DNA from: an uncultured Eubacterium sp.
GTDB lineage: Bacteria; Bacillota; Clostridia; Lachnospirales; Lachnospiraceae
Length of the DNA stretch: 37,366 bases
NCBI GenBank assembly: GCA_910584245.1
Contig: CAJTZF010000028.1
Span: forward strand, 1 to 37,366
Reading direction: 5' to 3'
This document shows, piece after piece, positions 1 through 7,994 of this stretch; positions within the stretch are counted from its first letter, which is position 1, and each line of letters opens with the position of its first letter. The notes below the pieces were generated by a model. The model was not told where the DNA came from, did not search any database, and saw only the letters and a program-made list of their open reading frames with translations. The position numbers were made by a program, and so were the translations under genes.

Positions 1-24
1 AAGTCCGAGTTTTCGGGCTTTTTT
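1..24 (+). terminator. Rho-independent terminator of an upstream gene
   Basis: AAGTCCGA pairs with TCGGGCTT (one G-T wobble) across a GTTT loop and runs directly into a T-run. This is a compact intrinsic terminator for a gene that ends left of the window. Confidence 0.75.
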
Positions 25-77
25 AAGTGAAGGTTCATGATTTACAAGGTAAAATTGGGATTTTAATTCTAAAAAAC

Positions 78-106
78 TGGATAATTGGTAAAAATCGTGT
101 TATAAT
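78..106 (+). promoter_or_regulatory. Predicted promoter of the sensor kinase gene
   Basis: A perfect TATAAT at 101-106 is preceded by TGT (an extended -10) and, 17 bases upstream, by TGGATA at 78-83, a 4 of 6 match to TTGACA. It lies about 70 bases before the chosen kinase start. Confidence 0.5.
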
Positions 107-176
107 GTAAGTCTAATAGTTCTTTTACAATCAGTCAGTGAAAAAAATACAGCTAGATAATCATGGGGGAAATACT

Positions 177-1307
177 ATGAGACAAGACATAATTTTGCTG
201 GTTTGTATTGTTGCGTCCCTCCTGGGAACAATAGTTACAATATGGATTTTATGGGCATTTCGGGCATTTGGAAGAGATGATAGGAATAGATATATAAACT
301 ATATAGTAGATGGCGCAGATATGTTGGCGTTGATCTATTTTCCTACAAAAAAGAAAGTGGAATTTGTATCGGATAGTGTAAGCTGGTTGTTTGGAATTGA
401 GAAAAAAGAAGTATACCGAAATGTTAAATATTTGTTTGAGGAAATGAATCTTCCTATGGGAGATAGAATTATCGAAAACTTTTGTAAAGGAGAGCTTTTG
501 CTTTCAGATAGCAAGGAATATGAGGTCGTGAGCGGAAAGGATCAGAGTATTCGGAAAATCCGCATGAAGACATCTCCTTGTGGCAAGGGCAGATACCTTT
601 TAACTATTGTAGATTGGACAATGCAGTACGAAATGAGTGCAACATTGCGCGCGGCACTTGACGCTTTTGAACATGAACGGGCGGATAAACAGCGCCTCGT
701 CTCTTTTATAAATGAAAAAATGCAGCAGACGGAGAATGAAGTGACTGTTATATACGAAGAGTTTTTTGGCATGATAAACGAAGTGGTAGAAGCGGGAAGC
801 CCTTTGAATATATCCGCTTTTTCGATAAACCAATTGGTTCAGGAGATGACAAATGCTGTTTTATTTCAGGCGCAGGGCAGGAAACAAAAATTCAAATTAA
901 ATTTGTCTGTGACGAGCGAAATGGTATTTGGCGATATAGCAAGGCTGCGGCTTGCTATTTGGAATATTTTAAAAAATGCTATTTCCTACACTCCGCGAGG
1001 GGGAACCGTCGCTTTGACGGTAAAAGAAAGTGAGAGGAAAGAGACGGCTGGAAAAGAAGACCGGATAGAGATTTGTATTATTGTCGAGGATACTGGTATC
1101 GGAATAGGCAAAAGTTTTATGCCAAAACTGTTTCAGCCATTTGAGCGCGAGGATGATCCCAGGGTGCGCCGGGTCAGGGGAAATGGACTTGGGTTGTTAG
1201 TTGTGAAAACAATTGTGGAGCTGATGGGGGGAAGAATGGAAGTACAAAGTGAGAAAGAACATGGAACCTGTTTCACGTTGTATTTGGAAATGGGCGTAGA
1301 AAAATAG
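177..1307 (+). CDS. Membrane-anchored PAS sensor histidine kinase-like protein (orphan)
   Basis: The ATG at 177 has a GGGGGA ribosome site 6 bases upstream, so I prefer it to the in-frame GTG at 138; this gives 376 residues. One membrane helix (about residues 5-27) is followed by a PAS-like domain (about 45-160) and a GHKL ATPase domain with an N-box (ILKNAISYTP), G1 box (DTGIGIG), F-box (FQPFERED) and G2 box (GNGLGL). The ATP site therefore looks intact. The helix pair that should hold the phosphoacceptor reads SFINEKMQQTENE, where related kinases have FLxxMSHDIRTP, so no convincing H-box histidine is present. No response regulator lies beside it. It may be a kinase with a divergent acceptor or a non-phosphorylating sensor. 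Confidence 0.8.
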   Translation: MRQDIILLVCIVASLLGTIVTIWILWAFRAFGRDDRNRYINYIVDGADMLALIYFPTKKKVEFVSDSVSWLFGIEKKEVYRNVKYLFEEMNLPMGDRIIENFCKGELLLSDSKEYEVVSGKDQSIRKIRMKTSPCGKGRYLLTIVDWTMQYEMSATLRAALDAFEHERADKQRLVSFINEKMQQTENEVTVIYEEFFGMINEVVEAGSPLNISAFSINQLVQEMTNAVLFQAQGRKQKFKLNLSVTSEMVFGDIARLRLAIWNILKNAISYTPRGGTVALTVKESERKETAGKEDRIEICIIVEDTGIGIGKSFMPKLFQPFEREDDPRVRRVRGNGLGLLVVKTIVELMGGRMEVQSEKEHGTCFTLYLEMGVEK

Positions 1308-1348
1308 ATGGGGGTTCCGTACTTGTAAAGCAAAAAGTAATGTGATAA

Positions 1349-1370
1349 AATAAGTGCTGACGCACTTATT
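1349..1370. promoter_or_regulatory. Perfect inverted repeat between kinase and dehydrogenase genes
   Basis: AATAAGTGC and GCACTTATT are perfect 9-bp arms around a TGAC loop. It lies 42 bases after the kinase stop and 45 bases before the dehydrogenase start. There is no T-run, so an operator or mRNA-end hairpin is as likely as a terminator. Confidence 0.4.
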
Positions 1371-1414
1371 AATGTGCAAAAAGCTATTAAATCAAAGAGG
1401 AGAAATAGAACCGT

Positions 1415-2206
1415 ATGACTGATTATACGTTGATTACAGGTGCAACCGGCGGGATTGGGCTTGCATTCGCAGAACTTTTTGCGAAGAAGGGGTATTCGCT
1501 TATCCTTGTGGCGAGGAATGAAGAGAGATTAAAGAAAATTCAAAAGTGGCTTATTTCTAAATATTGTACAAGTGTAGAGGTAATTGCCTGTGATTTAGCG
1601 GAGTCCCACGGGCCAGACGACGTATTTCAGCTTACCACAAAGAGGGGCTGGCAGGTGGATATTTTGATTAATAACGTAGGGTTTGGCGACTTTAATTGTT
1701 TTCTGGATACGGCATGGGAGCGCCAGAGAAATATGGTGGATATCAATATACTGGCGTTGATGCATTTGACGCATTTGTACGGAAAAAATATGAGACAAAG
1801 AAAACGGGGCAAAATATTGAATGTGGCGTCTCTGGCTTCTTTCTGTGCAGGACCTTATATGTCTGTGTATTATGCCTCTAAAAGTTTTGTACACTCTTTT
1901 TCAGAGGCGTTGTCGGAAGAGCTGGCTCCTTATGGTATAACAGTTACGGCGCTCTGTCCCGGACCCGTTGATACGGGGTTTATGAAAAATGCCGGGTTAG
2001 AGAAATCCAGGATGTTCCACATGCTGCAAGTATCGGATGCGGCGGCGGTGGCCTGTGCAGGATACCAGGGCATGAGTAAGGGAAAAACGCTTGTTTACTA
2101 TGGCTGGATGACGAAAGCAGCAAGTTTTTTTTCGCGGATATGTCCACGAAAGCTTACGCGCAAAGTTGCCATGTATGTGAATAGTGTTAAGGATTCAAAC
2201 AAATGA
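1415..2206 (+). CDS. Short-chain dehydrogenase/reductase (SDR family)
   Basis: A 263-residue classical SDR. The Rossmann nucleotide-binding motif TGATGGIG is at residues 8-15, the NNVG motif (NNAG in most members) is present, and the active site has Ser in NVASLAS and the YYASK Tyr-Lys pair, followed by PGPVDTGF after the active site. The family uses NAD(P)H to reduce or oxidise carbonyl and hydroxyl groups; the substrate cannot be read from the sequence. The ATG at 1415 follows AGAGGAG by 12 bases. Its 3' end overlaps the convergent merR-like gene by 12 bases, with no terminator visible between them. Confidence 0.9.
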   Translation: MTDYTLITGATGGIGLAFAELFAKKGYSLILVARNEERLKKIQKWLISKYCTSVEVIACDLAESHGPDDVFQLTTKRGWQVDILINNVGFGDFNCFLDTAWERQRNMVDINILALMHLTHLYGKNMRQRKRGKILNVASLASFCAGPYMSVYYASKSFVHSFSEALSEELAPYGITVTALCPGPVDTGFMKNAGLEKSRMFHMLQVSDAAAVACAGYQGMSKGKTLVYYGWMTKAASFFSRICPRKLTRKVAMYVNSVKDSNK

Positions 2207-3022
2207 GGAGCGAATGGGAATTTCAATCTGTACAATATAATCCTCTATCCGGTCGACTACGGTTTCATTGATTCCTTTTTCGTACGAATAGCCGGACAGT
2301 ACCAGTCCGAGCTTGTCAGCATAATCTAAGATGGCTTTGTACCGCTGGGGGATCCCGTCCCAGTTCCCTTTGTGGAAGGCTCTTATATAGTTTCCCTTTG
2401 GTTGTATATGAAGTCCGGCTTTTTGGGTGAGGAAGGGGATTTCGATAAACAATTTGGTGTAGTTGTCAAAGTTGCCGTTTTGCAGGCTGGAAACGGGGAT
2501 CATGGAACCGTAGGAGGCATCATGCAGGCGGCCTAGCTTGTATTTAGCGGTTTCTGCAGTGATTTGCTCGACTTCATCTTCAAAGGTAGTATCCTTGTCT
2601 ATATCGACCGTCACGAAACAGTGTTCTTCTTTTGAGATTACGCTAATTTCTGACAAGTCCAACGTCAGTAGGGAAACCATATTTTGGCGGTGGTTGCACA
2701 GTGTTTTTCTGACTGCCTGTAAATGAAGGATGTTGTCGTCTAAGGCGTCAATTTTTTCATCTAAAAGGCATTTTAAGTTTTCTGCGGAACGGTTTTTCAT
2801 AAATTCCTGGATTTTATGGATGGATACATCCAGCTCCCTCAGTAATAAAATAGTTTCTAAAATAGGACTTTGATAGTAATTATAATAGCGGTATCCGTTT
2901 TCCGGGTGGATGGCTGCAGGCTTAAACAGATCAATCTCATCGTACCACATCAGGGTTTTTTTGTTGATGCCGTGCAGTGATGCGAACTGGCCAATTGTGA
3001 GTAATTTGCTCTTTTCATTCAT
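2195..3022 (-). CDS. MerR family transcriptional regulator with GyrI-like effector domain
   Basis: 275 residues. The N-terminal winged helix reads LTIGQFASLHGINKKTLMWY, with ENGYRYY in the wing, then a dimerising coiled coil (about residues 80-120). The C-terminal half (about 125-275) resembles the GyrI/BmrR drug-binding fold: GNWDGIPQRY, then a DYIVQIEIPI end strand. Members bind hydrophobic or cationic drugs and activate efflux genes by untwisting promoters with long spacers. The start has GGAGA six bases upstream. The gene is divergent from the MATE pump at 3268, whose promoter carries a 19-bp spacer with a dyad, so that pump is the likely target. It overlaps the convergent SDR gene tail to tail. 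Confidence 0.88.
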   Translation of the reverse strand: MNEKSKLLTIGQFASLHGINKKTLMWYDEIDLFKPAAIHPENGYRYYNYYQSPILETILLLRELDVSIHKIQEFMKNRSAENLKCLLDEKIDALDDNILHLQAVRKTLCNHRQNMVSLLTLDLSEISVISKEEHCFVTVDIDKDTTFEDEVEQITAETAKYKLGRLHDASYGSMIPVSSLQNGNFDNYTKLFIEIPFLTQKAGLHIQPKGNYIRAFHKGNWDGIPQRYKAILDYADKLGLVLSGYSYEKGINETVVDRIEDYIVQIEIPIRSSFV

Positions 3023-3175
3023 TTGATGTCTCCGTTCTACTTGTCATCATTATCCCCAATTTTTTAATCATATATAAATAGTCTTCGGGGTGTTCACTTA
3101 TTGCTGTAATTATACAACAGATTGGACGAAACAGGCAAGGAAGTATAAAAATAAATAATATATTCCTATTTCCTA

Positions 3176-3206
3176 TTGACCGTACTGTAACTGTATGGTT
3201 TATGAT
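3176..3206 (+). promoter_or_regulatory. MerR-type promoter (19-bp spacer with dyad) for the MATE gene
   Basis: TTGACC at 3176-3181 and TATGAT at 3201-3206 are separated by exactly 19 bases. Centred in the spacer is a dyad with arms ACCGTACTGT (3179-3188) and ACTGTATGGT (3190-3199), pairing at 8 of 10 positions around one base. A long spacer with a central dyad is the known signature of promoters activated by MerR family proteins. The divergent gene at 2195-3022 is the obvious candidate regulator. Confidence 0.75.
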
Positions 3207-3267
3207 GTGTATAGAGGGGTAAATGTTAGGTTACGCGCATAAGCTGTGAAAGATACGGAGGTAGAAG

Positions 3268-4599
3268 ATGGAAAATGAAAATGTATATGGAAAGCCTGTA
3301 ACATTGAAAAACATTTTAAAGTTTGCCGTTCCAACTATTGCTATGACGGTATTTATGTCTTTTTATACAATGGTTGACGGCCTGTTTGTATCCAACTGGG
3401 TCAGTACTGACGCGCTGTCGGCAATAAACCTGACGGCTCCCATTATCCAGTTTGTCACTGCAATTTCCACTATGCTTGCCACGGGGGGAAGTGCGGTTAT
3501 TATGAGAAAGATGGGAGAGCAGAAGGGGGAGGAGGCAAAAGAGGACTTTACGTTTCTGATTTTAGTGAATGTTTTGGCAGGGGTTATGATGTGCGTACTC
3601 GGGTATGCCGTTATGGGGCATATTTTTGCCGGGATGCATCTGTCCCCAGATGTGACGGGATATTGTGAGGAATATTTAAGCCGTTATCTGCTGTTTACCG
3701 TTCCAATCCTGCTAATGAATAATTTTACGCTTTACATGATAGCAAGCGGGAAGGCAACGCTTTCCCTGATCTGTTCTGTGGCGGGCGGCGTTTTGAACAT
3801 GGCGCTTGACTATGTATTTATCGTTGTGTTCCATTGGGGGATTCGCGGTGCGGCGGTAGCTACGGGACTGGGATATTCGGTTACGGCGGTTGTAGGGTTA
3901 TTTGTATTCAGCCGCAAAAAGAATTTGTTGCACTTTAAGAAGCCGCTGTTCCGGCTGAAGGTGCTCGTAAATGCAGCGGCAAATGGGTGTTCCGAGATGG
4001 CAACGGCGCTAGTTACCGGAATTATTACGATGATGTTTAACTGGACGATGCTCCATTACGTGGGGGAAGACGGCGTGGCAGCGGTAACAATTATTATGTA
4101 TGTTTTGATGTTTGCGAGTTCGTTGTATACGGGATACTCCTATGGAGTAGCGCCCATGCTCAGCTATTATTATGGGGAGCAGAACCGCGCGAAACTAAAA
4201 CAGTTGGTTGTGGTTAGCCTGAAGGTGATTGCATCCATTTCCATCCTGACGGTGTTCGTATCCTTTTTCCTTACCCGGCCGCTCGTATGTGTATTTGCCC
4301 GCCCGGATAACCCTGTGTATGATCTCGCAGTGACGGGAAATAAAATTTGCACCGCCGCCTTGTTTTTTATTGGTTTCAATATATTTTCCAGCGGCATGTT
4401 CACAGCCCTGTCCAATGGTTTTGTTTCCGCGGCGCTTGCTTTTTCGAGGTCTTTTGTATTTATGCTTATTACAATGATTGTGCTGCCCGCCATTTTAGGT
4501 GTGAATGGTATTTGGCTGGCGACGCCGGCGGCGGAGCTTATGGCTCTTGTTTTGTCTGCGGTCATGTTTTTCAGGCACAGAAAGAAGTATGGGTATTGA
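3268..4599 (+). CDS. MATE family multidrug efflux transporter
   Basis: 443 residues with about 12 hydrophobic segments, the usual length for the family. The N-terminus (LKFAVPTIAMTVFMSFYTMV, then DGLFVSNWVSTDALSAINL) is the standard MATE helix 1-2 region, with the repeated half beginning near residue 230. Members expel cationic drugs and metabolites across the cytoplasmic membrane using a Na+ or H+ gradient. The ATG at 3268 has GGAGG six bases upstream. It is transcribed from a promoter with MerR-type geometry and lies divergent to a BmrR-like regulator, which suggests drug-inducible efflux. Confidence 0.92.
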   Translation: MENENVYGKPVTLKNILKFAVPTIAMTVFMSFYTMVDGLFVSNWVSTDALSAINLTAPIIQFVTAISTMLATGGSAVIMRKMGEQKGEEAKEDFTFLILVNVLAGVMMCVLGYAVMGHIFAGMHLSPDVTGYCEEYLSRYLLFTVPILLMNNFTLYMIASGKATLSLICSVAGGVLNMALDYVFIVVFHWGIRGAAVATGLGYSVTAVVGLFVFSRKKNLLHFKKPLFRLKVLVNAAANGCSEMATALVTGIITMMFNWTMLHYVGEDGVAAVTIIMYVLMFASSLYTGYSYGVAPMLSYYYGEQNRAKLKQLVVVSLKVIASISILTVFVSFFLTRPLVCVFARPDNPVYDLAVTGNKICTAALFFIGFNIFSSGMFTALSNGFVSAALAFSRSFVFMLITMIVLPAILGVNGIWLATPAAELMALVLSAVMFFRHRKKYGY

Positions 4600-4634
4600 A
4601 GGAGGCAGATTGTTTTGCGCCTTTCTTATATCGT

Positions 4635-4676
4635 TTGCCTTTTTATTATTTTAGTGGTAAAATAGGTTTACCACTA
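4635..4676 (+). promoter_or_regulatory. Promoter with overlapping palindromic operator before the NimA-like gene
   Basis: TTGCCT (4635-4640) and TAAAAT (4658-4663) with a 17-base spacer form a plausible promoter. A perfect 10-bp inverted repeat, TAGTGGTAAA (4652-4661) and TTTACCACTA (4667-4676) around ATAGG, covers the -10 box and the expected start point. This placement is typical of a repressor site; the TGGT/ACCA arms recall GntR-type operators, but no such regulator lies nearby. Confidence 0.55.
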
Positions 4677-4696
4677 TTTGAAATGAGGATCTTGTT

Positions 4697-5188
4697 ATGT
4701 TTCGGGATATGCGGAGGAAAAAACAGCTGCTTTCGAAAGACGAAAGCGAGGAGATTTTGAGGAGAGGTACTTCGGGAGTGCTGGCGCTCGCGGGCGATGA
4801 AGGATTTCCCTACGCCGTGCCTCTGAGCTATGTTTATGAACGGGAGAAAATTTATTTTCACAGCGCGGTGAGCGGGCATAAAATAGACGCTGTCCGTAAG
4901 AGCGAAAAGGCATCGTTTTGTGTGATTGGACAGGATCATGTCCTCCCGGAAAAGTTTACTACCCGCTATAAAAGTGTGATCGCTTTTGGAACGGTTCGTA
5001 TTTTGGAAGATGGACAAGAAATACGGAGGGCGATGGAACGGCTTTCTGATAAGTATTCGCCGGGGGACCGGGAAGCAAGGGACAGAGAGATCGAAAAGGA
5101 CTGGGAACGGCTCTGTATGATTGAGTTTTCAGTTACCTATCTCACAGGAAAGCAGGGAATAGAGTATATAAATAATCCTGTGGACTGA
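4697..5188 (+). CDS. Pyridoxamine 5'-phosphate oxidase-like flavin-fold protein (NimA-like)
   Basis: 163 residues resembling the NimA/PNPOx-like split-barrel family: an N-terminal LLSKDESEEILRRGTSGVLA, then the strand pair GFPYAVPLSYVYEREKIYFH and the SAVSGHKIDAVRKSEKASF segment, which in relatives lies at the flavin site. Members bind FMN or haem, and some reduce nitroimidazoles; the real substrate is often unknown. The ATG has GAGGA seven bases upstream. It is preceded by a promoter with a palindromic operator. The NUDIX gene starts 36 bases after its stop and probably shares the transcript. Confidence 0.8.
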   Translation: MFRDMRRKKQLLSKDESEEILRRGTSGVLALAGDEGFPYAVPLSYVYEREKIYFHSAVSGHKIDAVRKSEKASFCVIGQDHVLPEKFTTRYKSVIAFGTVRILEDGQEIRRAMERLSDKYSPGDREARDREIEKDWERLCMIEFSVTYLTGKQGIEYINNPVD

Positions 5189-5224
5189 CAAATGTATAGG
5201 TGGAAAGGCAGAAAGGCGGGAACG

Positions 5225-5725
5225 ATGGAAGGAAAAGGGTGTGTTTTGACGACGCTGTGTTATATCGAGCAGGATGGAAAATATTTGATGCTGCACCGCG
5301 TGAAAAAAGAAAAGGATATAAATAAAGATAAATGGATCGGCGTGGGCGGTCATTTTGAGTTCGGCGAGTCCCCGGAGGATTGTCTTCTGAGGGAGGTAAA
5401 GGAGGAGACGGGACTGACGCTGACCAGTTGGAAATTTTGCGGTCTTGTGACGTTTGTTTCGAACCAGTGGGAGGGAGTTATCTATATGTGCCTCTATAAA
5501 GCAGACGGATTTACGGGTGAGCTCATTGACTGTGATGAAGGGACATTGGAGTGGGTGGATAAAGAAAAGGTGTTTCAGCTGCCGATCTGGGAAGGAGATA
5601 AAATCTTCTTCCGGTTAATGGAGGAACAGGATGCTTTCTTTTCGCTGAAGCTTCGCTATGAAGGGGATGTGCTGATGGAAGCTGTGTTAGACGGGAAAAG
5701 GCTGGACCAGGGGGCGGTGGAATAG
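5225..5725 (+). CDS. NUDIX hydrolase (MutT-like)
   Basis: 166 residues from the ATG at 5225, which has GGCGGGA just upstream; an earlier in-frame ATG at 5192 lacks a ribosome site. A canonical Nudix box runs from Gly42 to Leu64: GHFEFGESPEDCLL, then REVKEETGL, with the metal-binding REVKEE at 56-61. The family hydrolyses nucleoside diphosphates linked to another group. Overall it resembles 8-oxo-dGTP diphosphatases, but the substrate is inferred only. Its last codons form the left arm of a terminator hairpin shared with the convergent operon. Confidence 0.88.
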   Translation: MEGKGCVLTTLCYIEQDGKYLMLHRVKKEKDINKDKWIGVGGHFEFGESPEDCLLREVKEETGLTLTSWKFCGLVTFVSNQWEGVIYMCLYKADGFTGELIDCDEGTLEWVDKEKVFQLPIWEGDKIFFRLMEEQDAFFSLKLRYEGDVLMEAVLDGKRLDQGAVE

Positions 5726-5748
5726 CGCGCCTCTTGGTCCGGCCTTTT
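5696..5748. terminator. Bidirectional terminator between convergent transcripts
   Basis: AAAAGGCTGGACCA (5696-5709) pairs with TGGTCCGGCCTTTT (5735-5748) with one G-T wobble. The stem ends in T-runs when read in either direction. It lies between the plus-strand NUDIX gene and the minus-strand DUF4349 gene, so it can end both; the left arm is inside the NUDIX coding region. Confidence 0.7.
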
Positions 5749-5756
5749 ATGTAGTA

Positions 5757-6794
5757 TCAATCCTTGTCGTCTGCCGCAGTATCCTCTGCGGTTTCGTCTT
5801 CTATATTTTCTTCCGGCTGTTCTTTCGGAAATGGTTTCCATCCGGCGTTTCGTTTTTTCTGGATTTGGAAAATTACGAAAACGATGGCTAGTATTAAAAT
5901 CATGTAAGGGGCTACCCGGATCACAAAGAAAAGCATAGTCTCCAAAAAGACGAGGAAGTATTTCCAAGTATCTTTGACTGTTTTACCGAGCCGCTGGAAA
6001 AAGGTATCTGTCTTTTCCGGCGCTTTTTGTTCCTCGTATTTTTCGACCTCATGGATCCGTATTTCGATCGTGGAATAGTCGACATCTGTCTGGATCTGAT
6101 TCATTCTCGTCTTGATTGTGGCAATTTTCACTTGAAGCTCTGTCAGCTCCTTCTCAATCTTAATTGCCTGGTTATCATCTGTGATGGTGGAGAGCATTTT
6201 GATATAGCGTTTTTCCTTTGCCTCATAAATACTGAGGGAGGTGTTCAAATCTGTATATTCCTGTCCGACATTTTGTACATTAGAGGATTTCGAACGCACG
6301 TCGCCAAGCTGATCCGCCCCATTTAAAAAATCACTGTATTTGTCGTGCGGGACACGGACAGTAGCGGTGTAGAGTTTGTTCTTTTGGCTGTCCTCTATGT
6401 AATAGCTGGTGGAAGTCTGTCCATCTGAGTAATTTTCATTTTGAACAAATCCGCCGGCATTGGTGAGAATATTGTGAAAGGTCTGAACAGACTGGTCGAA
6501 GTTCAAAGTGTCAATGGAGAGGTTACAAGTATAGACGAGCATATCTGTATTGATTTTGGGCGCGCTGTCAGGCGCGTTGCCGGGGTCAGTATTATTTTCA
6601 TCTGCCGCCGGTTCGCCAGCACCAGCGGTGCCCCCGCTGGACTCGTCTGAAATACCTTCAGCGCTCTCGGCATCGGAATTGTTTGAAGACGATTCGGCGT
6701 AATCCAGGCTTGACGAATTTTGGCCGGAGCCGCAGCCGCTGGCAGTGAAGACATAACATAAAACCAACAATGACAACAATAGTTTTTGCTTCAT
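5757..6794 (-). CDS. DUF4349 domain lipoprotein with C-terminal membrane helix
   Basis: 345 residues. A signal peptide ends in the lipobox TASGC with Cys21, so the protein is probably lipidated outside the membrane. A low-complexity Ser/Asp/Glu/Gly-rich stretch (about 22-80) is followed by a DUF4349-like domain (about 83-255) containing a long coiled coil (KEKRYIKMLSTI, then EKELTELQVKIATIKTRMNQ), and a strong membrane helix (about 285-315) before an acidic cytoplasmic tail. The domain's biochemical role is unknown. AGGAGGT lies six bases before the ATG. It is the last gene of the five-gene minus-strand operon, 32 bases after the second SGNH-like gene, which suggests an envelope role. Confidence 0.8.
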   Translation of the reverse strand: MKQKLLLSLLVLCYVFTASGCGSGQNSSSLDYAESSSNNSDAESAEGISDESSGGTAGAGEPAADENNTDPGNAPDSAPKINTDMLVYTCNLSIDTLNFDQSVQTFHNILTNAGGFVQNENYSDGQTSTSYYIEDSQKNKLYTATVRVPHDKYSDFLNGADQLGDVRSKSSNVQNVGQEYTDLNTSLSIYEAKEKRYIKMLSTITDDNQAIKIEKELTELQVKIATIKTRMNQIQTDVDYSTIEIRIHEVEKYEEQKAPEKTDTFFQRLGKTVKDTWKYFLVFLETMLFFVIRVAPYMILILAIVFVIFQIQKKRNAGWKPFPKEQPEENIEDETAEDTAADDKD

Positions 6795-6826
6795 AATGTT
6801 ACCTCCTTTTTGGATGAAAGGGAGGA

Positions 6827-7972
6827 TTAGCCGTATACTTTTTGTATAAGGCTGTCATCCTCCATGCCCTGGAAAGGAAGGGTGCCGTGAGTGGCGTAAT
6901 ATTCTTTCCATTCCTCTAAATGTTCCCGGCGTTTTGAGATTTCTTCCGCGATGTTATCCTCGTTTAGGAGAATACCGAAATTATCGTATTCGCATGGTTT
7001 TCCGGCCATCGTGTCAATCATGAGGTCGCCGATTTCATAGTAGTAGTGGGCGATATCGTAGTAGTTGTACACATTCAGCGCCACGTCGTTGAACGTGTTG
7101 AAGCACCAGACGTCACCGGCTACCTGGACGACCTCCTGCATAAAGTTATAAAGGCTGTCGCCCTCATATCCGATCATCTGTCCGGCGAACAGGGATCCGA
7201 AAAACACCTGGAATTCCACATTGTGCTTGTCACATAGCTTTTTCATTCTTTTCAGTGAGGCGATGCATTGGCTTGTGACAGCGGATTTATCCGGTGTGCC
7301 GGATTCCAAATATGGATAGAAATCATCGACTTTTTTCTTCATTAGGAAATTAAAATATTCTTCGGTGCCTTTTTTCTCATTAAAATAGTTGTAGTATTTT
7401 GTCAGATTCCGCTCTCCTGTTTCGAGACACGGATACCGGGGGGATTTATCAGTAAGCTCTTCAAAATCCAAAGAGATACTGAGGTTTTTAAACAGGAAGG
7501 TAATATATTCTGCCGCTTTTGATTCGCCGGATAGTATAGCGGGCGTCTCATAAATGGTGCCCCGGGATTCCCGGTCAAATTGTTTGATTTCGGAAGTCGA
7601 AATCTGAAGCAGGATTTTTTTGGCGTTGGTGTTTTCTACGATATATTTCGTGTAGGCCTCATAATCCTGGAAATTTCCAGACATAACCCAGCAATTGTAG
7701 TAGTTGTAGCCATCCAGTTCACTGAGGTGGTCCGTGAGGAGCGCGCCTGCCTTGGAGCCGCCGACCAGGTATGCGTCATATTTGTCGGGAAAGTGTTTAA
7801 TATGTTCCGCTTTCAGTTCTCTCAGATAGTCATTTTCGTCCAATTCGTAGCAGTCGCCGCTCTGGCTTCGGAAATATCCGTATGGGTCCACGATAAAATT
7901 TGTCGCCATAATAAATATCAGTGCTGCCACGATAAAGAGAAGAAAACGGATACACCATTTTTTTGTCGTCAT
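6827..7972 (-). CDS. Membrane-anchored SGNH-like protein of an MBOAT operon (paralogue A)
   Basis: 381 residues, with one N-terminal membrane helix (about 8-27) followed by an extracytoplasmic domain starting NFIVDPYGYF. YLVGGSKAGAL places Ser73 where SGNH/AlgJ-type proteins have their nucleophile (GDS is usual, GGS here). Near the C-terminus, NYYDIAHYYYEIGDLMID supplies a D-x-x-H pair (Asp306, His309) like the SGNH block V. Such proteins work with MBOAT acyltransferases to move acyl groups onto surface polymers. It is closely related over its whole length to the next upstream gene (7995-9164) and is probably a tandem duplicate. The family assignment is from motifs and context, not a database match. 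Confidence 0.68.
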   Translation of the reverse strand: MTTKKWCIRFLLFIVAALIFIMATNFIVDPYGYFRSQSGDCYELDENDYLRELKAEHIKHFPDKYDAYLVGGSKAGALLTDHLSELDGYNYYNCWVMSGNFQDYEAYTKYIVENTNAKKILLQISTSEIKQFDRESRGTIYETPAILSGESKAAEYITFLFKNLSISLDFEELTDKSPRYPCLETGERNLTKYYNYFNEKKGTEEYFNFLMKKKVDDFYPYLESGTPDKSAVTSQCIASLKRMKKLCDKHNVEFQVFFGSLFAGQMIGYEGDSLYNFMQEVVQVAGDVWCFNTFNDVALNVYNYYDIAHYYYEIGDLMIDTMAGKPCEYDNFGILLNEDNIAEEISKRREHLEEWKEYYATHGTLPFQGMEDDSLIQKVYG

Positions 7973-7994
7973 ATTGTCTCAAACCTTTCTATTC

